A stretch of DNA of 50,976 nt from JBHIKY01 sp042139015 (GTDB lineage: Bacteria > Bacillota > Bacilli > Bacillales > Marinococcaceae). The first letter of the stretch is position 1. Every line of letters starts with the position of its first letter. The position numbers were made by a program, and so were the translations under genes. Below, piece after piece: positions 7,583-16,943 of this stretch. The notes under the pieces were generated by a model. That model saw nothing but the letters and a program-made list of their open reading frames with translations, had not been told where the DNA came from and searched no databases. The DNA is taken from contig NZ_JBHIKY010000027.1 in NCBI RefSeq assembly GCF_042139015.1, forward strand, positions 1-50,976, read 5' to 3'.

Positions 7583-9730
7583 TTACTGTAATAAAACCAT
7601 CGCGGTCATCGATTGAATATTTATGGCATGAGAGTTAATCGTTTTTAATGGTATCAAATTAGCACTTTCCCCGTCAACAAGCACCTGCAGCGGGCCAGAG
7701 CCCGGCAGATCAAGCTGTTTTTCGGTTTCAGAAGCATTCAAGACCACCATAACCTGCTGCTCGTCATCCGCTTTCTTTTTAAAATAAAAAGCGACAACAT
7801 TTTCCGGGGCCTCAAGTAAAACAAATCTATTTCCAATTTCTTCCTTGGTCTGCATTCGAAAACAGCTGTATTTCCTGCGGACAGCTATCAGCCCTTTTAC
7901 GTAATTTACATAATTCTGATATTGCCCGCGCTTTTTCCAATCCAGCTGGTTAATCCACAGGGGCGAATTGTAACTGTTTTCAACGCCGAATTTTGTCCGG
8001 TAAAATTCCTGGCCGGCATGAAGGAAAGGAACGCCTTGAGCAAGCAGAACCACTGCCGTTGCCAGGCGGTGCATTTTCATTCTTGCCTCTTTTTTTATAT
8101 GAGATGATTTGAATTCGAGATGGTCCCACAACGTGTAATTATCATGACATTCTACATAATTGATAGACTTTCCAGGATCATCGAACAGCGGATCCCTGTA
8201 ATTCTGTGAAATTACAGAGCCCTTTAAATAATACGGGAGCTCTGCTGTTTTTGCAGCATTTCCGTGAATAAATCCAACTTCTTCTCTGTTCATGTGACTG
8301 CCCTTTATTAAATCTCTAAAACGGTCATTAAAAAAGCCAATCTTATTCATTCGTCCAGATTGCTCTATCACTGCTTTTTGGTGGTGCGGAAGGGAGGTTG
8401 GCATGTTCCAGCCTTCACCGTACAGCATTAATGAAGGATTGATTGCAAGCAGTTCTTTTTCAATTCTCTGCATTGTTTCTACATCGTGTATTCCCATCAA
8501 GTCAAAGCGAAAGCCATCAACTGAATAATGTTTGACCCAATGCTTCAGCGAATCGATAATATATTTCTTCATCATTTTCCGTTCGGAGGCAGTATCGTTG
8601 CCTACTCCTGTTCCGTCAGAAGGAATGCCGCTTTCTTCATATCGAAAATAATAGCCCGGTACGAGCTTTTCAAGGGAGGAAAATTCCCGGATATAAAAAT
8701 GATTATAGACTACATCCATTGTAACCCGTATCCCGGCCAGATGAAGAGCAGACACTGCGCTCTGCAGCTCAGTAATTCTTGCAGGACCGTCATCTGCATC
8801 CGTTGCATAGCTTCCTTCCGGGGTAAAATGATGAACAGCATCATAACCCCAATTGTAAGCCGGCGGCTCTTTTGTTTCATCGACACTTCCGAAATCCTGA
8901 ACAGGCAGCAGCTGCACATGCGTTATACCGAGTTCTTTTAAATAAGAGAGCCCTGTAGACAGCCCATCAGGTGTTTTCGTATCGTTTTCAGTCCAGCTTT
9001 TATACTTCCCTTTATTATCGGCATTACTATATAAATGTGAAGTGAAATCTCGAACATGCGCTTCATAAATAATCGCATCCACTGGATGGTGAAAAGAGGA
9101 GGCCGGTGCATGCACAGGTTCAGTAAGCCGTTCCCAATCTATCATGATTGAACAGCGGCCGTTAACTGAGGCGGAGCTGCCGTACGGATCACTTGTTTCG
9201 TGCTGCTCTCCATTCACATTCACCCGATAGGTGTAGCGCTGCAAATGATAGTCTCCTACCAGCTTAACACGCCAGACACCTTTTTCAGTTCGAATCATAT
9301 GCCTAGTTTCTACCGGTGCTGTAACTCCTTTTTCATATAGTAACAGCTCCACATTCTCAGCAGTCGGCGCCCACACAGCAGCATAGGTATGACTCTTTCC
9401 ACACAGAGCTCCCAAATCATCGCCGTCATAAGCGTATAATTTATCAAACGTCTCCGTTCTCACCGCTTTCCCAGAAAGTACCCTCGCCTGATGCCCGTAT
9501 GAGTTCTCAACGATATATAGAATTCCCGCCTGCAGGGTATCCTCCGTGGTGATCCGAATGCGTCCGTGGTGTTCCACCGCCTCAATATTAACCTCTTTTT
9601 CATTATGACCGATTTGAAAAAGCTTCCACTCGTCAAGATCCCCTTGTATATCGCCCTTGACGAAGATAGTATTCAAGTCTTCGAGCCAGGCTATGATAGT
9701 TGTTTTCTTGTTTTCAATTGAAACGTTCAT
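7583..9730 (-). CDS. amyX: Type I pullulanase (intracellular debranching enzyme)
   Basis: Hydrolyses alpha-1,6 branches of pullulan, amylopectin and glycogen fragments. The 715-residue chain matches B. subtilis AmyX (718) in length. A carbohydrate-binding/early-set region covers about 105-200, and the GH13 barrel about 215-620. The pullulanase signature YNWGYDAVHHF is at about 292-302, with the nucleophile D in GFRFDLMG (about 410), the acid E in LYGEGW (about 439) and the third acid D in ECHDNYT (about 530). No signal peptide is present, so it acts in the cytoplasm. ATG 9730 is preferred over the TTG just before it; GGAGG precedes both. It is divergent from purU. Confidence 0.95.
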   Translation of the reverse strand: MNVSIENKKTTIIAWLEDLNTIFVKGDIQGDLDEWKLFQIGHNEKEVNIEAVEHHGRIRITTEDTLQAGILYIVENSYGHQARVLSGKAVRTETFDKLYAYDGDDLGALCGKSHTYAAVWAPTAENVELLLYEKGVTAPVETRHMIRTEKGVWRVKLVGDYHLQRYTYRVNVNGEQHETSDPYGSSASVNGRCSIMIDWERLTEPVHAPASSFHHPVDAIIYEAHVRDFTSHLYSNADNKGKYKSWTENDTKTPDGLSTGLSYLKELGITHVQLLPVQDFGSVDETKEPPAYNWGYDAVHHFTPEGSYATDADDGPARITELQSAVSALHLAGIRVTMDVVYNHFYIREFSSLEKLVPGYYFRYEESGIPSDGTGVGNDTASERKMMKKYIIDSLKHWVKHYSVDGFRFDLMGIHDVETMQRIEKELLAINPSLMLYGEGWNMPTSLPHHQKAVIEQSGRMNKIGFFNDRFRDLIKGSHMNREEVGFIHGNAAKTAELPYYLKGSVISQNYRDPLFDDPGKSINYVECHDNYTLWDHLEFKSSHIKKEARMKMHRLATAVVLLAQGVPFLHAGQEFYRTKFGVENSYNSPLWINQLDWKKRGQYQNYVNYVKGLIAVRRKYSCFRMQTKEEIGNRFVLLEAPENVVAFYFKKKADDEQQVMVVLNASETEKQLDLPGSGPLQVLVDGESANLIPLKTINSHAINIQSMTAMVLLQ

Positions 9731-9849
9731 CAAAGACTGACCTCCGCTTCCTAAATATTTGCATGAACTCCTGCTTTTTTTTCTCCATAAGGAATGATAT
9801 AGTAAATCCGTCTGCGCAAGCTGATATTACGTACAGTGGAGGAAATAAT

Positions 9850-10722
9850 ATGGATTTAAAAAAACATCGAAATCGTGCTCGTTTATTAATATCCTGCCCG
9901 GACCAGCCAGGAATCGTGGCATCCGTTTCAGAATTTTTATATAACTCAAAGGCAAATATTGTTCAATCCGATCAATATACTACCGACCCTGAAGGCGGAA
10001 GGTTTTTTATGAGAATTGAATTTGATTTATCATCTTTTGATACATCATACCCTTTACTCGAGAAAAATTTTGCCGATATTGCTGACAGGTTCCAAATGAA
10101 TTGGCGCCTGCAGATGGAACGGAAAACGAAAAGGATGGCTCTATTTGTCTCAAAAGAGGATCACTGCCTCCTGGAATTGCTGTGGCGGTGGCGATCCGGC
10201 GAGATTGATGTCGATATTCCTCTAATAATCAGCAATCATCCCGATTTAAAAGATATCGTAGAGGGTTATGGTATATCCTTCTATCATATACCTGTTTCCA
10301 AAGAAACAAAAGGAGAAGCTGAAAAAGAAGCGAAAAAACAGCTTGAGAAAGCCAGCATTGATTTTCTCGTACTCGCTCGTTATATGCAGATTTTGTCGCC
10401 TGATTTTGTCCATACTTTTTCAGAACGAATTATTAATATCCATCATTCATTTTTGCCGGCGTTTATCGGTGCCAACCCCTATAAAAAAGCGTTTGACCGA
10501 GGTGTCAAACTGATTGGTGCCACTGCTCACTTTGTTACCGATGATCTCGATGAAGGACCAATCATCGAACAAGAGGTGCTGCGGGTAAATCACCGCTACA
10601 GTACCGAAGACCTGAGAATCGCCGGACGCAATGCGGAAAAAATCGCACTGGCCAAAGCAGTGAAGGCACATATTCAAGACAAAATTATTGTCTATGGCAA
10701 TAAAACAGTGGTCTTCCCTTAA
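9850..10722 (+). CDS. purU: Formyltetrahydrofolate deformylase
   Basis: Hydrolyses 10-formyl-tetrahydrofolate to formate and tetrahydrofolate, balancing one-carbon pools and supplying formate for PurT-type purine synthesis. The 290-residue chain has an N-terminal ACT domain (about 10-85, SCPDQPGIVASVSEF) and a C-terminal formyltransferase-fold domain with NIHHSFLPAF (196-205) and TDDLDEGPII (230-239), which hold the expected Asn/His/Asp catalytic residues. ATG 9850 follows GGAGG at eight bases; the frame is open 50 codons upstream but that part overlaps the divergent amyX start. Length fits the family. Confidence 0.93.
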   Translation: MDLKKHRNRARLLISCPDQPGIVASVSEFLYNSKANIVQSDQYTTDPEGGRFFMRIEFDLSSFDTSYPLLEKNFADIADRFQMNWRLQMERKTKRMALFVSKEDHCLLELLWRWRSGEIDVDIPLIISNHPDLKDIVEGYGISFYHIPVSKETKGEAEKEAKKQLEKASIDFLVLARYMQILSPDFVHTFSERIINIHHSFLPAFIGANPYKKAFDRGVKLIGATAHFVTDDLDEGPIIEQEVLRVNHRYSTEDLRIAGRNAEKIALAKAVKAHIQDKIIVYGNKTVVFP

Positions 10723-10725
10723 TAG

Positions 10726-11688
10726 TTATTCATCAAAATCATTTTCACCCCTGTGAAATAGATCCTCGCGGCGAAAAGACACTGTTATTGTATTCTCAAG
10801 CAGCATATCCGCAATTTTTAATTGAGTGCTTTTGATAGGAGACGGCTGGCGTTTTAATTTCGCCAGCCAATTTTCATGACTTCTCCGGTCAATTAATTCT
10901 ACTTTTAACCCGGAAGAGCGGTTATCAATAAGTGAAGCAGGTGACCATACTGCATACCTCACCGGCAAAGCTGCCTCATTATTTTTCAAAATCTCCCGCA
11001 GGATCGAGCCCATCCGGTTTAAAGAAACGACCGGGTTCACTTTCCGCTTAATCTGCTGGTCAACGTATTCGTTCCAAAATCTTCCGGAAGAGCTTTCAAA
11101 TACACTATTATGCTTCCCTTCAAGAATTGTCAGGCAGATTATTTCTGCCGGACTGATAAGTATAACATCCATCTCTATAGGGGCATTCCGCACTGAGAAG
11201 ATTGGATAATACAGCACAAAATAATTATCAGGCAGCTCCCGAAGCAAATAACGGAGAAGCTGATCATATTTGAACTTCGGATTCAGGCTCGACTCTTCAA
11301 GCAGTGACGAACTGGCCCACTTCAGCTGAGCTAAAAAAAGTTCCTCGTAAAAAATGTCAATTATATCTTCACGGGACCTTCCTTCGTATAAAGAAAAATT
11401 TGAATCTTCTATGTTCATATTAAATTCCGGTACGACGTGTTTTCTTTTAACGGAGAAATTTTTCAGCCGGTCGAGCGCCTGGGTGAACACATTTTTCTCG
11501 GATTCATAAAACCAATCCTCCTCCGCCTCGTCCGTATCGCTTTCCGGAACGGTTCGATTGGCCGTCATCCATTCACGCTTCAAATGATTCCAGCGCTCTT
11601 TTTTCAGCCTCGTATACTGACTTGGATACCGGTGGATGTCATGCTGGTACCTGGATGCACAATCTTCCATTTTTATGAGATGAGCCAC
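10726..11688 (-). CDS. NERD-like (nuclease-related domain) protein, function unknown
   Basis: A 320-residue cytosolic protein resembling NERD-containing proteins of other Bacillaceae that start M-A-x-L-I-K. An N-terminal helical part carries SRYQHDIHRYPSQYTRLKK (about 10-30). A central core has IEMDVILISPAEIICLTILE (about 170-190), the place where NERD proteins have the nuclease-like Asp and Glu-x-Lys; here the E-G-K (LEGKHN) could be the E-x-K. I prefer GTG 11688, six bases after AGAGGTG, to GTG 11697. Its stop is only three bases from the purU stop on the other strand, with no terminator visible. No partner suggests a role. Confidence 0.6.
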   Translation of the reverse strand: MAHLIKMEDCASRYQHDIHRYPSQYTRLKKERWNHLKREWMTANRTVPESDTDEAEEDWFYESEKNVFTQALDRLKNFSVKRKHVVPEFNMNIEDSNFSLYEGRSREDIIDIFYEELFLAQLKWASSSLLEESSLNPKFKYDQLLRYLLRELPDNYFVLYYPIFSVRNAPIEMDVILISPAEIICLTILEGKHNSVFESSSGRFWNEYVDQQIKRKVNPVVSLNRMGSILREILKNNEAALPVRYAVWSPASLIDNRSSGLKVELIDRRSHENWLAKLKRQPSPIKSTQLKIADMLLENTITVSFRREDLFHRGENDFDE

Positions 11689-11768
11689 ATATAACACCTC
11701 TTTCTAAGAAAAGCGCAAGCATCTTCAGCAGCCTCATGATCGAACTGCTGTACTGACTTCCTGAAGGA

Positions 11769-12458
11769 CTAAAAAAACCATAGCGCGGCAACAGGAACTA
11801 AAATAGAGACAAGTACAGCACTTATTGTCATAGAAACCGAACTGGCTGCGCCTTCTTCTTCACTGCTTTCAAGTGCCTTTGCTGTACCTATAGCATGGGA
11901 GGCTGTTCCCGTAGCAATGCCTTTACTAACAGGGTCTTTGATTCCAAGCAGTCTAAACCAGTAAGGACCTGCCACTACTCCTCCTATACCCGCCACCATC
12001 ACAAAAATAGCCGTAATTGCAGGATAGCCTCCAATAGTTTCTGAAACCTCCATAGCCACCGGTGTCGTCACTGAATTTGGAAGCAGCGAGTAGATGAGAG
12101 TTTTCTCCATTCCAAGCAGAACAGAGAGAGAATAACTGGTTACAAGACCGATACACGTTCCAAAAGTTACGCCAGAAAGCAGGGGAATAAAATAGCGTTT
12201 TAACATACTCCGCTGCTGATAAAGTGGATAGGCAAGCGCTACTACAGCGGGACCAAGAAGCCTTTCAATCCATTGTCCACCGATCATGTATGTATCATAG
12301 GAAATTCCTGTCACCAATAAAAAGGTGACCATAAAAATAGTTCCGATAAGCAGCGGAAGTGTTAACGGATGTGGAAACCACTTATAAAAGCTTCTTGCTC
12401 CGGCATAAACCAAAAAAGTGCCAATAGCTCCGGTAATCCCTGCAATCCATTCAATCAT
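11769..12458 (-). CDS. LrgB/CidB-family membrane protein
   Basis: Integral membrane protein of 229 residues with about seven hydrophobic segments and the family stretch NSVTTPVAMEVSETIGG (about 127-143) followed by GIATGTASHAIGTAKA (about 180-195). LrgB/CidB proteins act with a holin-like LrgA/CidA partner and are linked to murein hydrolase control or to pyruvate/glycolate/acetate movement (B. subtilis PftAB and YwbHG). It overlaps its LrgA partner by eight bases, so the two form one operon. No LytTR or LysR regulator is adjacent, so the physiological trigger is not shown. Confidence 0.9.
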   Translation of the reverse strand: MIEWIAGITGAIGTFLVYAGARSFYKWFPHPLTLPLLIGTIFMVTFLLVTGISYDTYMIGGQWIERLLGPAVVALAYPLYQQRSMLKRYFIPLLSGVTFGTCIGLVTSYSLSVLLGMEKTLIYSLLPNSVTTPVAMEVSETIGGYPAITAIFVMVAGIGGVVAGPYWFRLLGIKDPVSKGIATGTASHAIGTAKALESSEEEGAASSVSMTISAVLVSILVPVAALWFF

Positions 12459-12816
12459 GCTGCTCCCTCCTCCGCGCCATGGTCTGTGCTGTCCAGCCGG
12501 AGACAGCCATCACCGTCATTGTGCTGACAAAGGCAATAACCACAAGCCAGAACGAAGCTCCTGTAAAAACGTCTAAATAAATGATCACACCTGTCGTTAT
12601 CGGCAGAAATAAGACAGGCATATGAGATAAAAGCAAAGCTGTGCCGCGCTGGATATATTTCGGTTTCATAATTTTCAGCGAAAAGCATGCCAAAAGCAGG
12701 AGCATACCAATTATACTTCCTGGAATAACAAGTTCGAACCACTCCCTGATCCAAGAACCCGCTGTATAAAACATATATAGAATGATGATATGAATAACAA
12801 TACGTAAATTGTCCAT
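12451..12816 (-). CDS. LrgA/CidA-family holin-like membrane protein
   Basis: Four-helix membrane protein of 121 residues with the family motif LVIPGSIIGMLLLL (about 29-42) and MPVLFLPITTGVIIYLD (about 66-82). It is the first gene of the lrgA-lrgB pair. Known family roles are autolysis control or small-acid transport. The charged tail (ARRREQHD) is cytosolic. The ribosome site is weak (AAGGGGACAGCAGCAG before ATG 12816). I cannot separate the lrg, cid and pft subfamilies by eye. Confidence 0.88.
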   Translation of the reverse strand: MDNLRIVIHIIILYMFYTAGSWIREWFELVIPGSIIGMLLLLACFSLKIMKPKYIQRGTALLLSHMPVLFLPITTGVIIYLDVFTGASFWLVVIAFVSTMTVMAVSGWTAQTMARRREQHD

Positions 12817-12881
12817 CTGCTGCTGTCCCCTTGTTCTCCTGGAAGCGAAGGAAGCCTCTACTGATTAATATCGGTTCTCCT

Positions 12882-13427
12882 TCAGAACGTTTCCACTATT
12901 TCATATTTTGGTTCTTGCTTTGGCCGTGTACGAAAAAGATAAAACTCTGACACTTTCCACTCTAGAGACTCTAAATGAGAGAGTTGTTTTTCCGTTTCGC
13001 TGTAAATCTGTTTCCCGCCGTCCCATTTTCTTGCCAATGTAATATGCGGGCGATACGGCCGCGTCTCCACGTCAAATCCTGCTTCCTCGCAAACACCTGC
13101 CACCCCTGCCTGCAGATTGAAGAGCGCAGCACTCTTCTCTACACCAGCCCAAAGAATTCTCGGCTGCTTCTTACTTCCAAAAACTCCTTCACGCTCCAAT
13201 TTTAAATGGAATGAAGTGGTATGCTTTTTCAATATATGCCCCTGTTTAATAATCGCAGCGAGCTTACTTTCCTCAGCAGCTCCGAGAAAGAAAAGCGTAA
13301 TATGGAAATCGGCGGGATGAACCCACTTTCTGAAAAAAAGATACTGGGCATTTTCCTCTGTCCAGTACGAGAGATACTCTTTAATACGTCTATCAGGCTT
13401 CACCGCCAAAAAATAGTGATCTTCCAT
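12882..13427 (-). CDS. thpR: RNA 2',3'-cyclic phosphodiesterase (2H phosphoesterase)
   Basis: 2H-family phosphodiesterase that opens 2',3'-cyclic phosphates on RNA ends (historically 2'-5' RNA ligase). The 181-residue chain contains both catalytic motifs: FHITLFFLG (H42, T44) and RPHITLARK (H128, T130). ATG 13427 is chosen because GGAGG lies eight bases before it; the open frame extends seven codons further without a ribosome site. It corresponds to B. subtilis YtlP. It is divergent from the cysteine-synthase-like gene. Confidence 0.92.
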   Translation of the reverse strand: MEDHYFLAVKPDRRIKEYLSYWTEENAQYLFFRKWVHPADFHITLFFLGAAEESKLAAIIKQGHILKKHTTSFHLKLEREGVFGSKKQPRILWAGVEKSAALFNLQAGVAGVCEEAGFDVETRPYRPHITLARKWDGGKQIYSETEKQLSHLESLEWKVSEFYLFRTRPKQEPKYEIVETF

Positions 13428-13542
13428 AAAAAATTCCTCCACAGGCAATTATATAGCATCCCTATTTCAATGATGGGATTAAATGCATTATCTATGTTAC
13501 TATATTACGAAGATTCGACACAAAAAAAAGGAAGTGACAGCC

Positions 13543-14481
13543 ATGAAAGTGGCAGATAATATGTCCGAACTCGTCGGGCAGACTCCTGTAGTGAAGCTCA
13601 ATTCCCTGCCCGATGCAAACGGGGCAGAGGTTTACTTTAAACTTGAATTCCAGAATCCCAGCGGCAGCCTGAAGGACCGTGCCGCCCGAAATATGATCTT
13701 AGAGGCGGAGAAGGACGGCAGCCTTAAGCCCGGCACCGTTATTATAGAGCCGACATCGGGTAATACCGGTATCGGTCTCGCTATGAACGCATCCGCCAAG
13801 GGCTACCGCTCCATCTTAGTTATGCCCGATACCATGTCACAGGAAAGAATAAATTTGTTAAAGGCATATGGCGCAGAAGTTAAGCTTACTCCCGGTGATA
13901 AAAAAATGCCGGGAGCAATTGAACGCGCCCATGAGCTCGTAAAAGAGATCCCTAACAGCTATATGCCAATGCAATTTGAAAACCATGCGAATCCAGATGC
14001 CCATCGTAAAACAACCGCCCTGGAAATTAAAGAAGCGGTCGAAGAGATCGGCAGGCCTCTTGGTGCATTCGTTGCCGCCTCAGGGACGGGAGGCACCATT
14101 ACAGGAACGGGGGAAGAACTGCAGAAGTTTTATCCGGAGGCTTCTATGTATGTGGTTGAGCCATTTGGATCGCCGGTGCTTTCTGGAGGGAAGCCGGGTC
14201 CTCATAAGCTCGTCGGCACAAGTCCGGGCTTCATCCCTCCCGTCCTCAATCAAAATGTATATAAAAAAATATATAAAGTCACCGATGAAGATGCTTATGA
14301 CATTACGAGACGCTTAGCGAGAGAAGAAGGGATTCTCGTTGGTCCATCCTCCGGTGCAGCCTGCTGGGCTGCAATAGAAGCCGCCAGGCAGCTTTCTCCA
14401 GATCAAATCGTTGTTGCCATCGCCTGCGATACTGGGGAGCGGTATCTCTCTACGGATTTGTTTGATTTCGAAAAGGCGTAA
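13543..14481 (+). CDS. ytkP: Cysteine-synthase-like PLP enzyme
   Basis: Fold-type II PLP enzyme of 312 residues, about the size of B. subtilis YtkP. The PLP lysine is in GSLKDRAARN (K44). The substrate loop is PTSGNTGIG (70-78), and a glycine-rich phosphate loop is SGTGGTITGTGE (about 187-198). GPSSGAACWA near the C-terminus holds the PLP-ring serine. The expected reaction is O-acetylserine (or a related activated serine) plus sulfide to cysteine. Whether it is the main CysK or a side paralogue cannot be told here. ATG 13543 follows AAGGAAGTGA; the longer open frame is upstream noise. It is a single-gene unit with a strong terminator. Confidence 0.85.
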   Translation: MKVADNMSELVGQTPVVKLNSLPDANGAEVYFKLEFQNPSGSLKDRAARNMILEAEKDGSLKPGTVIIEPTSGNTGIGLAMNASAKGYRSILVMPDTMSQERINLLKAYGAEVKLTPGDKKMPGAIERAHELVKEIPNSYMPMQFENHANPDAHRKTTALEIKEAVEEIGRPLGAFVAASGTGGTITGTGEELQKFYPEASMYVVEPFGSPVLSGGKPGPHKLVGTSPGFIPPVLNQNVYKKIYKVTDEDAYDITRRLAREEGILVGPSSGAACWAAIEAARQLSPDQIVVAIACDTGERYLSTDLFDFEKA

Positions 14482-14500
14482 GGAGAGTTCTAGTTTTCAT

Positions 14501-14549
14501 AAAAATAACCTGTAGAGATTTTAACTACTCTCTTCACAGGTTATTTTTT
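14501..14549. terminator. Terminator of ytkP, probably bidirectional
   Basis: A perfect 13-bp stem (14501-14513 with 14536-14548) has a T-run on the plus strand and an A-run on its left, so it can also end minus-strand transcripts from the oxidase operon. Confidence 0.85.
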
Positions 14550-14675
14550 ATTAATATGGAGAGAAGCTTATTGAAAGCTGAGAATATGGATGAGGTTATT
14601 GGAAACTGCATTGACCAGTCTTTTTTGCTATGAATAGACACAGCAGCTATCAATAAGAATTTGCTTCCGTGGCGA

Positions 14676-15455
14676 TTACCGAGTATCCGCTGTTTTCGCA
14701 GCCTTCACAATCGTATTTCGGAGAGTGCCGATACCGTCAATTTTACAGTCAACAACTGTACCGTTTCCAACCATTTCCGCTCCGAGCGGACTTCCGGTTA
14801 AAATGACATCTCCCGGAGAAAGGGTCATGATGCTGCTCAAGTAAGAAATCATTTTTTTCGTCGGAACAATCATAAGCTCTGTTTTACTATTTTGTTTCTC
14901 AACGCCGTCAACCTCCGCCTTCACGGCCACTTCAAGCGGATCCAGTTCTGTTTCAATAACAGGCCCCAGCGGAGTGAACGTATCGAATGATTTACCGATC
15001 GTCCAGTGGCCGTCCTCTCTGAAGTACTGTGGCGCCGTTACATCATTGCCTGCAGTATAGCCAAAAACATAATCAAGCGCTTCATCTTCAGACACATTTT
15101 TAGCTTCTCTGCCAATAACGACGGCGAGTTCAGATTCAAACTTAATCGTGTCCGTCCCCTGCGGAAGAACTACTTGCTGTCCTGTTCCGATCACCGAGGA
15201 AGCCGGTTTAAAAAAGAACACGGGAATCTCGGGCAGTTTATCAGGAAGTTCACTTGTATCCCCCACGTAATTAGCGCCGATGCCAATGACTTTGGATGGT
15301 TCAACTGGAGCAGCCCATTTAACCTGACTTTCGGCAAAAGATCTTCCGTTGTATTCCCATTCACCGAAAATATCACCGACAATTTCATCTATTTTAGACT
15401 CTGATACTACACCTGTACATAATTCATCATTAACTATAAACTTTGCAAATTTCAC
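14676..15455 (-). CDS. Fumarylacetoacetate hydrolase (FAH) family protein
   Basis: FAH-fold, metal-dependent hydrolase or tautomerase of 259 residues. The FAH core includes KVIGIGANYVGD (about 55-66), acidic metal ligands in FESELAVVIGR (E108, E110) and D139 (GNDVTAPQ), and LSPGDVILTGSPLG (about 214-227). The start is GTG 15455 after GGAGTGG. It is the last gene of the oxidase operon, 18 bases after glcD. Members act on beta-diketo acids such as fumarylpyruvate or oxaloacetate enol. A role on the 2-oxo acid made by the oxidase is inferred from context only. Confidence 0.85.
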   Translation of the reverse strand: MKFAKFIVNDELCTGVVSESKIDEIVGDIFGEWEYNGRSFAESQVKWAAPVEPSKVIGIGANYVGDTSELPDKLPEIPVFFFKPASSVIGTGQQVVLPQGTDTIKFESELAVVIGREAKNVSEDEALDYVFGYTAGNDVTAPQYFREDGHWTIGKSFDTFTPLGPVIETELDPLEVAVKAEVDGVEKQNSKTELMIVPTKKMISYLSSIMTLSPGDVILTGSPLGAEMVGNGTVVDCKIDGIGTLRNTIVKAAKTADTR

Positions 15456-15473
15456 GTTTCACCACTCCAGTTG

Positions 15474-16937
15474 TTAAATTTGTACTGCTTTTTTCTCTTC
15501 TTTTTTAATTTCCACACATTTTCCCGGAGAAGGGAAAAGTTTACCTTTATTTAATAGATTGTGAGGATTAAACACCTCTCTTACTCTCGTTTGGGCTTCA
15601 ATTTCTTCCTCGCTGAATATGAACTTCATTTCCTCACGTTTTTCAATACCTACGCCGTGCTCACCGGTTATGGATCCGCCCACATCTGCACAGGCTTTAA
15701 GACAGGCGGAACCGGCCTTTACTGCTTTGTCCGTTTCTCCCGGCACACTTGAATCGAAAAGTATGAGAGGGTGGAGGTTGCCATCTCCGGCGTGAAAGAT
15801 ATTAGCAATCCGTAATTCATATTCTCTACTGATGGAGGCAATCTGATCAAGAACCTCCGGGAGACGGCTGCGAGGGATTACCCCGTCCTGCACAAGGTAA
15901 TCCGCGGAAATGGCACCCATTGCTCCAAATCCGGTTTTTCTGTTAGCCCACCATCTACCTCGTTCTTCATCATCCTCTGCCACTTTCACATCGGTCACAT
16001 GATTATTTTGACAGACATCTAAAATATCATCTATCTGTTCATCAAGCCCGGCAGCAATGCCGTCGACTTCGATCAATAGGAGCGCTGCAATGTCCTTTGG
16101 ATGTCCGACCGGAAAAGCTCCGGCTTCCACGCCTTCAATGGCAATCTGGTCCATCATTTCAAGGGCTGCAGGCACGATACCTGCAGAAATAATGTCTGAA
16201 ACTGCTTTGCTTCCATTTTCGACTTTATCAAAATAGGCAAGCACTGTTTGTTTTCTCTCTGGGTTTTTTAATATTTTCACGGTAATCTCCGTAACGACTC
16301 CGAGAGTTCCTTCCGATCCTGTCAGTAGTCCAAGCAGGTCGTAGCCGGGCATGTCCGGGATGCCCTCTCCGCCAATATTTACAATTTCTCCGTCCGGCAT
16401 AACTACTTCAAGTGCGAGGATGTGGTTGGTCGTCACACCATACTTTAGGCAGTGGGCACCTCCGGCATTTTCCGCAACATTTCCTCCAATGGTACAGACG
16501 TACTGACTAGATGGATCAGGCGCGTAGTAATAGCCTTTATCTGAAATGGAATGTGTCAGCTTAAGGTTCACAAACCCCGGCTGCACAACGGCCTGCCTGT
16601 TTTCATAATCGACACTTAGAAGGCTTTTCATTTTTACGAGACTGATGATGACTTCTTCATTAACCGGTGTTGCTCCGCCGCTCAATCCAGTTCCCGCTCC
16701 GCGGGCAAGAAATGGCAGCTTGTGGGTGCTGCAATATTTAACGATCTCTGAAACCTCTTTCGTATCAGTTGGAAATACAACAGCCTTAGGCATATGGGTA
16801 TGGACAGTAAATCCATCGCTGTCATAAGAGATTAGATCTTCTTTCTTATACAAAATTTCATCGTCTCCGACAATTTCAGCGAGCTTCCGGATGTGTTCAT
16901 CTCCCTGGATTTTCTTTCTTTTTTTCGAAAAAAGCAT
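15474..16937 (-). CDS. glcD: Glycolate oxidase FAD-binding subunit GlcD (FAD-linked 2-hydroxy-acid dehydrogenase)
   Basis: Catalytic flavoprotein oxidising glycolate (or D-lactate) to the 2-oxo acid. The 487-residue chain has a PCMH-type FAD domain (about 48-228) with PFLARGAGTGLSGGATP (75-91) and the stretch CTIGGNVAENAGG. A C-terminal FAD-oxidase cap holds the HxH-type metal site (FHAGDGNLHPL, about 383-393) and TGEHGVGIEKR. ATG 16937 follows GGAGTAG. It is tightly spaced behind glcF. Family and operon make the glycolate/D-lactate assignment firm, but the exact substrate is open. Confidence 0.9.
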   Translation of the reverse strand: MLFSKKRKKIQGDEHIRKLAEIVGDDEILYKKEDLISYDSDGFTVHTHMPKAVVFPTDTKEVSEIVKYCSTHKLPFLARGAGTGLSGGATPVNEEVIISLVKMKSLLSVDYENRQAVVQPGFVNLKLTHSISDKGYYYAPDPSSQYVCTIGGNVAENAGGAHCLKYGVTTNHILALEVVMPDGEIVNIGGEGIPDMPGYDLLGLLTGSEGTLGVVTEITVKILKNPERKQTVLAYFDKVENGSKAVSDIISAGIVPAALEMMDQIAIEGVEAGAFPVGHPKDIAALLLIEVDGIAAGLDEQIDDILDVCQNNHVTDVKVAEDDEERGRWWANRKTGFGAMGAISADYLVQDGVIPRSRLPEVLDQIASISREYELRIANIFHAGDGNLHPLILFDSSVPGETDKAVKAGSACLKACADVGGSITGEHGVGIEKREEMKFIFSEEEIEAQTRVREVFNPHNLLNKGKLFPSPGKCVEIKKEEKKAVQI

Positions 16938-16943
16938 AGGGTG

